The notes under the pieces were generated by a model. That model ran no database searches, was not told where the DNA came from, and worked only from the letters and a program-made list of their open reading frames with translations. This document shows, one piece after another, positions 1-9,839 of a DNA stretch of 64,000 bases. Within the stretch, counting starts at the first letter, position 1; each line of letters opens with the position of its first letter. The stretch covers positions 248,001 through 312,000 of the forward strand of contig JAPXFQ010001710.1 of the NCBI GenBank assembly GCA_028564705.1, given 5' to 3'. The stretch comes from Apricaphanius iberus (Eukaryota; Chordata; Actinopteri; Cyprinodontiformes; Aphaniidae). The position numbers and the translations under genes are program-made.

Positions 1-334
1 ACCTGAGCAGACGTCCTCGCAGAGATCCCAGCAGACAACTAAAAACCCTCCTCCTGCTGCCTCTAAAAGGAGCCTATCTTTTATACTTTGATCACTGCGT
101 CACTTACGGGAAACCGATCTGGTGTTCTTGCCAGCGCTTGATATTAGTTTCATCTTGAAGGAGCGCCGAATTGTCTGGTTTTCTGAAGAGCCAGAAAAGC
201 TGGGAACAAAACATTTCCTAGAATCGCTTAATGACAAGTCTTTCGTGGAAGTACCACGTGCATCTTGTCAGCTTCTGAGAATTGATGCACGTGTTGATTA
301 CACGTGCCATGCAGGCCCAAATTTTGGCTTCTAC
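1..334. other. Unassigned sequence upstream of Rex3
   Basis: I see no recognisable gene or repeat here. An open frame starting at 122 reads through this stretch into the Rex3 reverse transcriptase, but its first roughly 70 residues match nothing I know. It is probably a chance fusion of flanking DNA to a 5'-truncated retrotransposon. Confidence 0.4.
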
Positions 335-349
335 ACCGCCAACACTGTT

Positions 350-1877
350 TACAGTGGGGGCGGTGTGCTGCTGACCTCAACGCGGGACGTTTTGGGTCGG
401 TGGATGGAATACTTCGAAGACCTCCTCAATCCCACCGACACGCCTTCCTGTTTGGAAGCAGAGTCTGGGGACTCTGGGACGGACTCTCCAATCTCTGGGG
501 CTGAAGTCGCCGAGGTTGTTAAAAAGCTCCTCGGTGGTAAGGCTCCGGGGGTGGATGAGATTCGGCCGGAGTTCCTCAAGGCTCTGGATGTTGTAGGGCT
601 GTGTTGGTTGACGCGGCTCTGCAATATTGCGTGGACATCGGGGGCAGTTCCCTTGGATTGGCAGACCGGGGTGGTGGTCCCCCTCTTTAAAAAGGGGGAC
701 CACAGAGTGTGTTCCAACTACAGGGGGATCACACTTCTGAGCCTCCCTGGTAAGGTCTATTCAGGGGTTCTGGAGAGGAGGGTACGACGGATAGTCGAAC
801 CTCGGATCCAGGAGGAACAATGCGGTTTTCGTCCTGGCCGTGGAACACTGGACCAGCTCTACACCCTCGGCAGGGTCCTGGAGGGTGCGTGGGAGTTCGC
901 CCAACCAGTCTACATGTGCTTTGTGGACTTGGAGAAGGCGTTCGACCGTGTCCCTCGGGGTGTCCTGTGGGGGGTACTCCGGGAGTATGGGGTACCAGGC
1001 CCTCTGATACGGGCTGTTAGGTCCCTATATGACCGGTGTCAGAGTCTGGTTCGCATTGCCGGCAGTAAGTCGGACTCGTTTCCAGTGAGAGTTGGACTCC
1101 GCCAAGGTTGCCCTTTATCACCGATCCTGTTCATAACGTTTATGGACAGGATTTCTAGGTGCAGCCAAGGTGTTGAGGGGATCCGTTTTGGTGACCTCAG
1201 GATCGGGTCTCTGCTTTTCGCAGATGATGTGGTCTTGTTGGCTTCGGGTTGGGGATGAGGTCCTTCCTCAAGTGGAGGAGTTTAGGTATCTGGGGGTCTT
1301 GTTCACGAATGAGGGAAAAATGGAGCGGGAGATCGATGGACGGATTGGTAGGGCGTCTGCAGTCATGCGGGCGCTGTACCGGTCTGTCGTGGTGAAGAGA
1401 GAGCTGAGTCGAAAGGCGAAGCTCTCGATTTACCGGTCGATCTACGTTCCTACCCTCATCTATGGTCACGAACGCTGGGTGGTGACCGAAAGAACGAGAT
1501 CGCGGATACAGGCGGCTGAAATGAGTTTCCTCCGTAGGGTGGCTGGGCTCTCCCTTAGAGATAGGGTGAGAAGCTCGGTCATCCGGAGGGAGCTCAGAGT
1601 AGAGCCGCTGCTCCTCCACATCGAGAGGAGCCAGTTGAGGTGGCTCGGGCATCTAGTCAGGATGCCTCCTGGACGCCTCCCTGGTGAGGTGTTCCGGGCA
1701 TGTCCCACCGGGAGGAGACCCAGGGGAAGACCCAGGACCCGTTGGAGAGATTATGTCTCCCAGCTGGCCTGGGAACGCCTCGGGATTCCTCCCGAGGAGC
1801 TGGCCCAAGTGGCCGGGGAGAGGCAAGTCTGGGTCTCCTTGCTTAGGCTACTGCCCCCGCGACCCGACCCCGGATAA
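350..1877 (+). pseudogene. Rex3 reverse transcriptase, broken by internal deletion
   Basis: The reverse transcriptase copies the element's RNA at a nicked target. Frame one runs to 1258 and shows the RT motifs in order: GVDEIRPEFLK (about 545), PLFKKGDHRVCSNYRGI (about 685), FVDLEKAFDRVP (about 925), RQGCPLSP (about 1100) and the catalytic FADD at about 1218. Frame two resumes at about 1250 with VLPQVEEFRYLGVLF and runs to 1877 through the C-terminal segments RSQLRWLGHL and RWRDYVSQLAWERLG. About 45 residues expected between FADD and this block are absent and the frame shifts at the junction, so the protein cannot be made in one piece. The catalytic aspartates survive. Identity as Rex3 is secure; coding function is lost. 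Confidence 0.88.
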
Positions 1878-1887
1878 GCGGAGGAAG

Positions 1888-1914
1888 ATGGATGGATGGA
1901 TGGATGGATGGATT
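1888..1914 (+). repeat. (GGAT)n tail of Rex3
   Basis: About six tandem ATGG/GGAT units follow GGATAAGCGGAGGAA. This is the Rex3 3' terminus, where reverse transcription starts. Confidence 0.9.
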
Positions 1915-2025
1915 CTGTGACTTGTGTAATGCCAAATCTAGTCCACTTTTGACTAGGGCAAATTAAAGATGCTAAAGATATTGAAATTGCTTTAACCATT
2001 TTTCGGGGTCAGATTAAATCGGAAG

Positions 2026-2135
2026 TCTGTACTTGTATAGCGCTTTTTGGAACCCAAAGCGCTACACTCAACGTTCAGTCATTAACAAACTGATCATGGC
2101 AAGCTATGTTGTAGCCGCAGCTGCCCTGGGGGAAG
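2026..2135 (+). repeat. Dispersed-repeat fragment with TATAGCGCTTTT motif
   Basis: The sequence TTGTATAGCGCTTTT followed by CCAAAGCGCTACACT and a GCAGCTGCCCTGGGG segment resembles a common fish repeat. I cannot name the family. Confidence 0.4.
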
Positions 2136-2199
2136 AATAAACAACCAGTGAGAAAAAACATTAAAAAAAAAAATCAAATGAAATTAACTAATAACTACA

Positions 2200-3136
2200 C
2201 ATCCACAACATACAAAAATAAGTATGTGAATAAAACAACAATGTCCCTCTGTCCCTGAAGTGTCCCTGGCGCCAAGCAACCATTGATGACCTCCTCAGCC
2301 CAAGAATGCATCCGCAAACACAGACGTCCCCACACCCGTGCGTGTGTGAGCATGCAGGTACAAAAAAGATTTCCGCACACGAGTGCCCAACAGCTGTTGT
2401 AAGGAGCCGCCAATCCAGTCCACAGGAATTGACACACACATCAAGGAGGGTGGGGAGACGGCCGCCTAGATGGCTCCAGAGTCTAGAAACCTCAGGCAGA
2501 CCATCGCAGGTCCGACCGTCGCCAAAGGGAGAAACAGAGTGAAGCCCCTAGGGAACATCCACCAGCTAACATGCAGGAGCTCAGGAGGCCGCAGGGTAGA
2601 GCCCATGGGCTCCGCCAGAAACCGGAAGGGCGGGCCCGGTCCAGGACCCGGGGACCAGGGCGCCCTATCCCCCAGCAGCGCCCCGATCAGGGATCAGCCG
2701 ACAGGGGTTCACAAACGACGTTCATTCACGTCACACCACCCGCCCCAGGCCAACGCCTACCGCCGACCCTCCACCCACATCGGGGCACCAGCGGAACAGT
2801 AACAGCAGGCGAACGCCCAACCCAGGCCACGCACAGCCAGCACCTGGACACCAGCTCTACCAGCCCCGGATCCGGATCCCGCCTTCCACAGAGCAAGACC
2901 AAGGCCAGACAAACCCAACAATGAATCGACCAGGCTCGGAACCCACAGAACAGGCAGTGGACTTGAGCGCCAGGCTGGACACCTGCCAAGCCACTGAGCG
3001 GCACCAACCAACAATTCAAAACAGGCAGAGGTACCCCAACCAATCCAAGGAGAACCACAGCCTAAAAACACCAGCCGCAGGACCCAGTGGCCCACCCCGG
3101 CCCAGCCAGTCACACACCAGGGCCATACATAAATAT
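2200..3136. repeat. Cytosine-rich, strand-asymmetric block
   Basis: The plus strand is very rich in C and A and poor in T, with many CCAG, CCCA and CACC words. Open frames on both strands are by-products of this composition: proline, glutamine and arginine on plus, tryptophan, glycine and valine on minus. No domain is visible. Similar sequence resumes at about 4850-5100 and 5950-6780, between younger insertions. It may therefore be one large, unclassified repeat that later elements split. Confidence 0.4.
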
Positions 3137-3143
3137 ACATACA

Positions 3144-3359
3144 CAGGGGCGACTGTGGCTCAGTGGTAGAGTAGAGTTGGCTTGCAATCGGAGGGTCGTA
3201 GGTTCAGTCCAGTCACATAACCCCAAAAACATCGTCCTACCGTGCCATGTTGGTTGTCGGTGTATGAATGTGAGTGTGAATGGGTGAATGTGGCTTCAAT
3301 GTAAAGCGCTTTTAGTGGTCAGTGTGACTAGAAAAGTGCTATATAAGTTCAGTCCATTT
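3144..3359 (+). mobile_element. tRNA-derived SINE, copy 1
   Basis: A tRNA-like head has an A box (TGGCTCAGTGGTAGAG) and a degraded B box (GGTTCAGTCC). A body containing GTGAATGGGTGAATGTGG and the 3' end AAAGTGCTATATAAGTTCAG follow. The flanking 7 bp ACATACA at 3137-3143 and 3360-3366 form a target site duplication. Part of the region after the B box that copy 2 (51588) keeps is missing here. Confidence 0.85.
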
Positions 3360-3588
3360 ACATACAAACTGTTAAAAAGGCTGCCTTTAGGCAATGGGTG
3401 CTGGCCCTTTAAGAGAGGAGCTCCGCCACTGCTGCAGGAGGAAAAGAAGACAGTAGCGGCTGTAGGAGCGAACGGCACGGGTGGCTAAAGGACAGTGTTC
3501 AATATAAGTTAGTATTTGGTGTCTGTTCCTGTTAACAGTCCTGTTGGAAGTGTGCGTAAAGAAAGTAAGTCTTGCATGCATGTATGAT
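3360..3588. other. Unassigned sequence between SINE and inverted-repeat element
   Basis: Nothing recognisable. It ends in the left target site duplication ATGAT (3584-3588) of the next element. Confidence 0.4.
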
Positions 3589-4660
3589 ACACACTAAAAA
3601 CTCCTGGGTCAAAAATGACCCATAATGGGTTATTTTTGACCCAACTCCTGGGTTAAAAAGGGACCAACTAATTTATGGGTTATTTCAACCCAGACAATTG
3701 GGTCATTCTTTTTGACCCAAATTCTGGGTTAAATACCTGACCCAAATGTTGGGTTAAAAAAACCCAACATTGTAGCTAATATAACCCAAATTCTGGTTCA
3801 AAAGAACAACTCAATATATGGGTTGAAATAACCCAAAAAATAGTTGGTCCCTTTTTAACCCAGGAGTTGGGTCAAATATATCCCATTATGGGTTACTATG
3901 CCAGTAAGCCTTATTTCAGAAAATAAAACTCATTTACTGCAGCTTTCCATCTATCCATTTTCTGAACCGCTTAGTCTTCCAGGGGTCATGGGGGTGCTGG
4001 TGCCTATCTCCAGCTGTCAACGGGCAAGAGGCAGGGTACACCCTGGACAGTTAGGACAAACAACCATGCCAAACAACCACACCTGAGATTTAAAGTGATC
4101 AATTAACCTGACTGTTTGGACTGCGGGAGGAAGCCAGAGTACCCGGAAGGAACCCACACATGCACGGGGAGAACATGCAAACTCCATGCCGGGAAACGAA
4201 CCCACAATCTTCTTGAGGCAAGGCAACAATGCTAACCACTGCGCCACCGTAATTTCCTGCAGCCAAACACAAACTAAAAACACATATTTTTGGTGTCGTT
4301 CTTCCTCTTCTTTTGAATTTCTGGTAGACTCATGTGTATGTCTATATTGTACTTGTACACAACTGATAATGTGATTGTTCATATTATAGAGAATTGTTGA
4401 CATTATAATATAATAACTCCATAAAATACACCACTCCAACAAAAAAAATACATTAGAGAGAGAGCCAACCCTATAACCCATAACATGGGTTATTCTTTGA
4501 GAAATAACCCAGAAACCCAAACAACCCAGGATTTGGGTCAAAATATTAGCCATATAACCCAGAAAATGCTTACTCTCTGAAAAAATAACCCATAATTTTA
4601 ACCCAACACAAATAACCCAGAAAATGGGTTGAAGAAATAACCCAGGAGTTTTTTGTGTGT
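3589..4660. mobile_element. 1.07 kb inverted-repeat DNA element rich in CTGGGT/ACCCA
   Basis: The termini are inverted copies: ACACACTAAAAACTCCTGGG at the left and the complement of ACACACAAAAAACTCCTGGG at the right. The 5-bp direct repeat ATGAT flanks the element (3584-3588 and 4661-4665). Both subterminal arms consist of many ACCCA and TGGGT words that can fold on each other. No transposase frame is visible, so it is non-autonomous. I do not recognise the superfamily. A SINE sits inside it (3944-4251). Confidence 0.82.
3944..4251 (-). mobile_element. tRNA-derived SINE with GGATGG-type tail, nested
   Basis: On the minus strand a tRNA-like head (GGTGGCGCAGTGGTTAGCA, then GTGGGTTCGTTTCCCGG) is followed by a body with GAGTTTGCATGTTCTCCCC and GTCCAGGGTGTACCC. 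It ends in AAGCGGTTCAGAAAATGGAT. Imperfect 12-bp target duplications flank it: ATTTACTGCAGC (3932-3943) and ATTTCCTGCAGC (4252-4263). It interrupts the CTGGGT-rich element and is therefore younger. Its 3' end resembles that of Rex3, so it probably used RTE-type machinery. Confidence 0.87.
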
Positions 4661-4665
4661 ATGAT

Positions 4666-5183
4666 TTCGTTTTTTGTGGACAAAGTTAATGTTAAGTTAG
4701 TCAGTACTATATACAGACCGGTTCAGACCAGTATTGCAGCTACTCTCGGGGTGTTCGTTGCTGCTTAATCAGCCATATTGAGTAGTTAAAAGTATTTGTT
4801 ACCTGTACTGTGCAAGTAGTTCATGTTCGGGTTTCTCTGTGTTTCCTCCAGGAAAAAAACCACAGACACAACAACCATACAGCCGACCCAATACCCATAG
4901 ATACCCCCACATGTAACCAGGAGTTTATATTCGCCTTATTTTCCCCGCCCTGTTGTGCGCCAGCAGACACAGACACCTGCACGTAAATACCTGCACACCC
5001 ACATACCTGTTCACCTTCATTGTGGGGACACCTCAACTTACCTTCATATACTGGTGTACCTACTTCTAGGGGACATCTCACCATACCCTAACAAAGACAC
5101 CCGAACAGAGAGTTACAGTTGGAACTGTAAATTGTCCTGTCCTGGAACCTGACCAAATTCAGTAATCAAAGAACTTAAAGCTC
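4666..5183. other. Unassigned sequence, C-rich from 4850
   Basis: The first half shows nothing recognisable. From about 4850 the C- and A-rich composition seen at 2200-3136 returns. No gene is supported. Confidence 0.35.
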
Positions 5184-5186
5184 TAA

Positions 5187-5934
5187 GGCTGCATTCACAC
5201 CGCACATTTGGTCTCCGTCAGGCAACGCATTCAACGGATGAAGTTTGACGTATGTACTTTTTGACTTCCATAGCCTGCTTCTGAGGAAAAAACAACGCAT
5301 GGGCGGGGCTTCCTCTGTTGTCGCACGTTGTGACCCATGGTGGATCGCAACAAGAGAGTGACTTGGCTTTATTAGCTAGATAAAGCTAAACAATGTTGAC
5401 ATCGGGTGCATCAGCGCCCACTATTCAGATGCGTTCTGAGTTCGGGGAGTTTAACAATTTGCTCCAGGAGCTGCGTATGGATGAGGTTGGCTTTCAGTGG
5501 TACTTCTGTCTGTCCCGCGCCTAATTTACGACCTCCTCGGACGCATTGGAGCTTAAATCTCCCACCAGGGCACCAACTACAGGTTTTCTGTTCTTCCGTA
5601 GGAGAGCCTGTCCATCTGACTTCGGTGTTATTTATGATTTTTTAAATCTGCGTTTGTTGAAAATTTTTTCACTGGGCCCGCGCTTCATTCAAGATACGTG
5701 TATAGTCACATAACTACTGTGAGACGCTCTGATTGGTTGCCGCACTGCGTTAACTCCGTTGGATCCATCAAAAGTTCAGCTTGCTGAACTTCTGTGATGC
5801 ATGCGTTGGTACGTTGCTGTATGAAACGCAAGCGTCGTTGACGGAGCCAACGTACTCAATGCAACGCAGAGCCCTTGACGGACCTCTGACGTACTCCACC
5901 ATAGACTTTACATGGGCTTGGTCTGAATGTAGCA
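5187..5934 (+). mobile_element. PIF/Harbinger element, copy 1 (defective)
   Basis: The left end GGCTGCATTCACACC and the complement of the right end (TGCTACATTCAGACC) form terminal inverted repeats. TAA lies directly outside each end (5184-5186, 5935-5937), which fits the 3-bp TWA duplications of Harbinger elements. It contains a broken N-terminal transposase piece. Copy 2 lies at 8795-9373 in the opposite orientation. Confidence 0.82.
5428..5625 (+). pseudogene. Harbinger transposase N-terminal remnant
   Basis: The frame from 5430 reads MRSEFGEFNNLLQELRMDEV and on to CLSRA before a stop at about 5521. Homology continues in another frame (FYDLLGRIG, then ISHQGTNYR). The same protein is better preserved in the element at 8795-9373. 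Harbinger nucleases resemble vertebrate HARBI1. The catalytic DDE part is absent, so the piece is inactive. Confidence 0.72.
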
Positions 5935-5937
5935 TAA

Positions 5938-6960
5938 GAAGACTGATTTTTGGAGTCCTAACCGATTCTCTGCAGTGTATCTAGCAAACCTGCCAGCGCA
6001 ATCCAAAACCATGTTTTCACAAACCCTCCTTCTTACGCACCACATTTACACCAGCACAATAAAACAACAAAGACAGGAAGCTCTAAACTCACTCACACTT
6101 CCCATATACACTCTATACTCCCAGGTCCAGGCACCAATGCCCCAGCAAAGCAACCCGCCCCTGTACCCGGGAGACGTAGCCCCTACCCTCTAGGATGGAA
6201 AAAAGTAGACCGCCAAAGCTCCACAGTGGCAAGAGCAGCCAATCAGCCCCGGCCCAGGACCAAATAGCCTGTCTTATATCCCTGAACCCAACCCCCAATG
6301 GATGGCAGCGATCAGACGCCTGCAAGGAGCCCTAGCCACTCTCCCCCTGCTTGAATATGGTTTTGTTGCATGTTGTTTTATTGTGCAGTTAAAACAGTGA
6401 GGTGGGACAAGGGAATGCTACTAGACACCCCCATCCCCCACCCAGGGCCATTAGTGTCTAAATGCAGTTAAGCAGTGGGCACCGGTGCCAGAGGTGAGGC
6501 TCATTGAAGGGCCCCCCCTCTGGAGCCGAAAAGTGTGCTCACACAATGTCCCGTTGTGTGTGTCTCCTGAAACTGTTATAAGTGGGAGTGTCTAAGTTGC
6601 ACAATAAAATTGGGACCTGGGCCACCATCTGACCACAAATCCCTCCCCGCACTCCAGTGACGTGCCTAAGTCCCAAGGCCGTACATGATTGGTACCATGA
6701 TCGAGCAGGTGGAGAGAGGCGTCTGGGGATGGGGATGAAATGACTGGGGGATTGCCTTTTCAGGGAGCCAACCCCCCCCCCCCCCACTGATTCTGATAAT
6801 GCAAGGGGTTATTTCCGATTTGTTGATACTACGCCAGTACAGCAGCACCCACAGCTGTATGGGCATAGGCTTTAACCACAAGTCACAGAAAGATTTGTTC
6901 CAGTTTAAGACCTGCAAATTGAGAAAAAGTTGGAGTGTGTGGAAAAAAAGAGGTGTGCTT
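5938..6960. repeat. C-rich unclassified repeat, continued, with poly-C run
   Basis: C-rich sequence like 2200-3136 gives way at about 6400 to segments (GGGCACCGGTGCCAGAGGTG, then AATAAAATTGGGACC) that I believe recur in fish genomes but cannot name. A cytosine run lies at about 6771-6785. Open frames of 70-83 residues on the minus strand show no domain. Confidence 0.35.
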
Positions 6961-7088
6961 TATAAAATAGTAATTGTGACTTGTATTAGTGGTTTTGTGC
7001 CGTTGCTTTCACTGACTGGTGTATGTTTTAAAAAAGAGACAGTTCTGTCTGACTCCAAAATCACAATTACAATTCACAAATACCTGCA

Positions 7089-7206
7089 ATGGACATGGGA
7101 CCTGTCCAGGGTGTACCCTTCCTCTCGCCTTTAAACGCTGGAGATAGCCACCAGCCACCTGGGACCCTTCAAAGATAAGCGGTATTAATAATGGATAGAT
7201 TGATGG
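7089..7206 (+). mobile_element. SINE 3' tail fragment (same family as 3944-4251)
   Basis: The segment from ATGGGACCTGTCCAGGGTGT through CTCTCGCC to GATAAGCGGTATTAATAATG and a GGATAGATTGATGG end is the 3' half of the GGATGG-tailed SINE. The tRNA-like head is missing. Confidence 0.7.
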
Positions 7207-8766
7207 AAGTCACAAATACTTTTGCTAAAAAAAAACTTGTTAAAATCTTTAGGCCTATGAGTGGTAATAGCTAGGGTTCCCTTTAAGAATCCTCTGTATA
7301 CATGACCAAGTTTTTATCACCTCATGGCTTCATTCAGAATCCTGAGGCATAGAGAAGGTTCTAGAATAGGAAACAATATTTTGATTTCCACTCGGGGACT
7401 CCATCTTTCTTCAAGACCAGTAAGGTCTCCACCATCTCCTCGATCAAGCCATATTCTCCCAGTATCCCATTTCCAGTTATTAATCGCCTGCACTCCTTGA
7501 GGTGTTTCTTCATCAGGCTTTCTCCTCCTGCCTCCAGAGATGCACCCATCTGCTCTAATTAATAAGCTCTATTCTTATCTCATATTCCGTGTCAGTATCT
7601 GTGTCCGCACTAGAGTCTCAGACCCAGCATTATGTCACTAAATGGTTACAGCTTTTCGTTATGGTAGTTTATTTAGACACCTGTGCTCTTTGACATGTTA
7701 AGAAATGTATTAGACGATCCGGAGAGTAGTGTTCAGCTTGACATTAATTGAGTTTTTTTTTTAGATGTAATGCTTCTTACATGCTACAATATCACATAAT
7801 GTAACCACAGTTAAACTACACAGTACACAGCACTTAAAAACATTCCATAAATGGCATTTTTTATTTTATTATTAGCAATTGGTATTGCAACTGTGTGGCA
7901 GAAAAATCTTCCTGGTCCCACAACATATGACCTGCCTGCTGTATGCATTTCTCCTGACAGTGACACTTGAACCAGTGATGTGTAAAGGGGATGTTTTGAC
8001 TGGGCACTTTCTGCTTTGAGCTACACAAACTTTAACACAAAGAAACCTGACCAACCATATTACTGCACAGAATCTAATGTGTTTCAATTCCTCAATTTTT
8101 CACAGCTGAATCGATGAAATTCCTTCTCCTTATCTTTAACAGATGTAGGTAATATTACATTTTTTAACATTTAAAGCTTAAATGTTGATGTTATCATATT
8201 TTCTATCCATTTTGCTCAGTTAGACGTCATTTGTTCACAAAAAAGTTGCCATTTTTTGTGAGGTCAGTTTCTTTTTTGTTTTTACAGTACACTCCAATTA
8301 TTAATATCACGTAAGACATGGAATTCATGTTTCAACTTTCATTTTTAGGTGTATACATCTGATTCTTATTTATATCTCAGAAGAAAGGTTTTTCCTTGTA
8401 ATGGACCATAACCTCAAACTGTTAAGTGAGCAACAGGTCTGGAAGAGATCTACTTAAAATAGTTGATTTTTGCACTAACTGAATCGAGCTGATGACCCAC
8501 CTGAATCACCAAACCATTGAATTATTTGTTGGATATGCTTTTCTGTTCTTAAAAACTGCAGTCACGTTTGGTTCTGGCTTGTTTAGGGATATTAGTACCT
8601 TCATTCCCCTCAGCAAGTAAAATGCTGCTCTATCGGGTTTTATTTTGTAGATTTAATTGGCTTGATCAGTTAAGGGTCGGGCTATGGCGTTTAATACGAG
8701 GGCAGAATTCATAAAAAACTTAGTGTAAAACAGCTTGGGGATAGGGTAAAATGATACTGTAGGGAG
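7207..8766. other. AT-rich single-copy-like sequence
   Basis: I see no gene, RNA or clear repeat in this stretch on either strand. Confidence 0.45.
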
Positions 8767-8794
8767 GAGTGCATTTTGATAAAGCTTATACTTG

Positions 8795-9373
8795 TGCTGC
8801 GTTCAAACCGCACCAAATGGCAGCGTCAGTTGCGGCAAAATTAAATATAAAGCTTTCAACAATGGAAGACAAGCTGATCGTGGCCGTCTGCAAACGCAAA
8901 ATCAGAAATAACACTTACCGAAGACAGATGGACTGGTTCTCCTCTGGAAGAATAGAGCACCTGTAGTTGGTGTCCTGGTGGGAGATTTGAGCTCTGATGC
9001 AGCCCAGGAGGTGATCAAACTGGGCGCGGGACAGACGGAAGTACCGCTGAAAGCGAACCTCATCCATACGTAGCTCCTGGAGCAAATGGTTAAACTCCCC
9101 AAACTCAGAACGCATCTGAATAATGGGGTGGAACCACAAACGTCGCTGATGTAGCCAAAGTCGACATTGTCTAGCTTTATTTAACAAATAAAGCCAAGCC
9201 ACTCTCTCGATACTATCCGCCAAAGTTCAGTACGTGCGGCAACAGAAGAAGCCCTGCCCATGCGTTCTGTCTTCCTCAGATGCAAGCGTTGCATGCTTTT
9301 TAGGACATGCGTCAAACTTCATCCGTTGGATGCGTTGCTCGACACATCCAACGGATGCGGTCTGAACGTAGCA
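8795..9373 (-). mobile_element. PIF/Harbinger element, copy 2 (defective), inside L2
   Basis: Terminal inverted repeats are TGCTGCGTTCAAACCGCA at the left and the complement of GCGGTCTGAACGTAGCA at the right. TTG and TTA flank it, a one-base-altered TWA duplication. It encodes the N-terminal part of a Harbinger transposase on the minus strand. It lies inside an L2 3' end and so is younger than that L2. Confidence 0.83.
8915..9223 (-). pseudogene. Harbinger transposase N-terminal fragment (about 102 aa)
   Basis: The open frame holds WLHQRRLWFHPIIQ, FGEFNHLLQELRMDEVRFQR, YFRLSRAQFDHLLG and ISHQDTNYRCSI in order. This is the region just upstream of the DDE nuclease core in PIF/Harbinger transposases, which are usually over 300 residues long. 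A stop follows SICLR and the DDE core is missing. Copy 1 (5428-5625) carries the same block with a stop after LSRA. Identification is good; function is lost. Confidence 0.8.
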
Positions 9374-9839
9374 TTAGAATGGCTTAGGTTAACCTGAGTG
9401 ATTTCTATAGTTTTTCTCTCCGTAGAGGCTCTGCCTGTTCTGGTTTCCTGCTCAACTATTGTGCCCCCTGCAGGATGGTGAACATCGGTCCATATGGTAC
9501 TCTAAATGACCGAACATCCTCAGACCCCCAGACGGTCGCGGCAGATGACCGCTGATACTGAGCCAGGTTCTGCCGGAGGTTTCTTCCTGTTAAAGGGGAG
9601 TTTTTCCTCTCCACTCTTGCTTCATGCTTGCTCAGTGTGAGGGATTGCTCTATGGATTGCTGTGGTTGCAGGCCTGCGTCTACGACTTCATGCAATCTGC
9701 TGGGAATGCTTATATAGAAAACTTTTAACTGACTGGACTGTATAATTGTATTGAAATTACCTTTGTTGTAAAGTGCCCTGAGATGACATTTGTTGTTAAA
9801 TTGGAGCTATATAAATAAAAGTGAATTGAATTAAAGCAG

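Larger units (their letters stand above)
335..1914 (+). mobile_element. Rex3 (RTE-clade) LINE, 5' truncated
   Basis: This is a non-LTR retrotransposon of the fish Rex3 family. It covers the reverse transcriptase, the C-terminal region, a very short 3' end and a GGAT-repeat tail. The 20 bases at 659-678 match, as I recall it, a primer site long used to amplify Rex3. The endonuclease half is missing, so the copy is 5' truncated; the left boundary near 335 is approximate. Polyadenylation-free tails made of short tandem repeats are typical of the RTE clade. A target site duplication was not resolved. Confidence 0.88.
8767..9833 (+). mobile_element. L2 LINE tail, split by a Harbinger element
   Basis: The left piece (about 8771-8794, TTTTGATAAAGCTTATA) and the right piece (from 9374, TTAGAATGGCTTAGG) are adjoining parts of the L2 coding end and 3' UTR. 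The same two motifs are contiguous at 34530-34550. The right piece continues through GGTTTCTTCCTGTTAAAG and AAGTGCCCTGAGATGACATT to AGCTATATAAATAAAAGTG and the GAATTGAATT tail. This is an older L2 subtype without the antisense 28S segment of copies A and B. Confidence 0.8.

Noticed and set aside
2306..3140. Cluster of proline- or tryptophan-rich genes
   Set aside because: All follow from the C-rich composition; frames on both strands overlap and none has a domain.
3150..3215. tRNA gene
   Set aside because: The A and B boxes belong to a SINE head; the B box is degraded and the acceptor stem does not close.
3595..4650. CRISPR-like array
   Set aside because: The short ACCCA/TGGGT words have no regular spacing or unique spacers, and the genome is eukaryotic.
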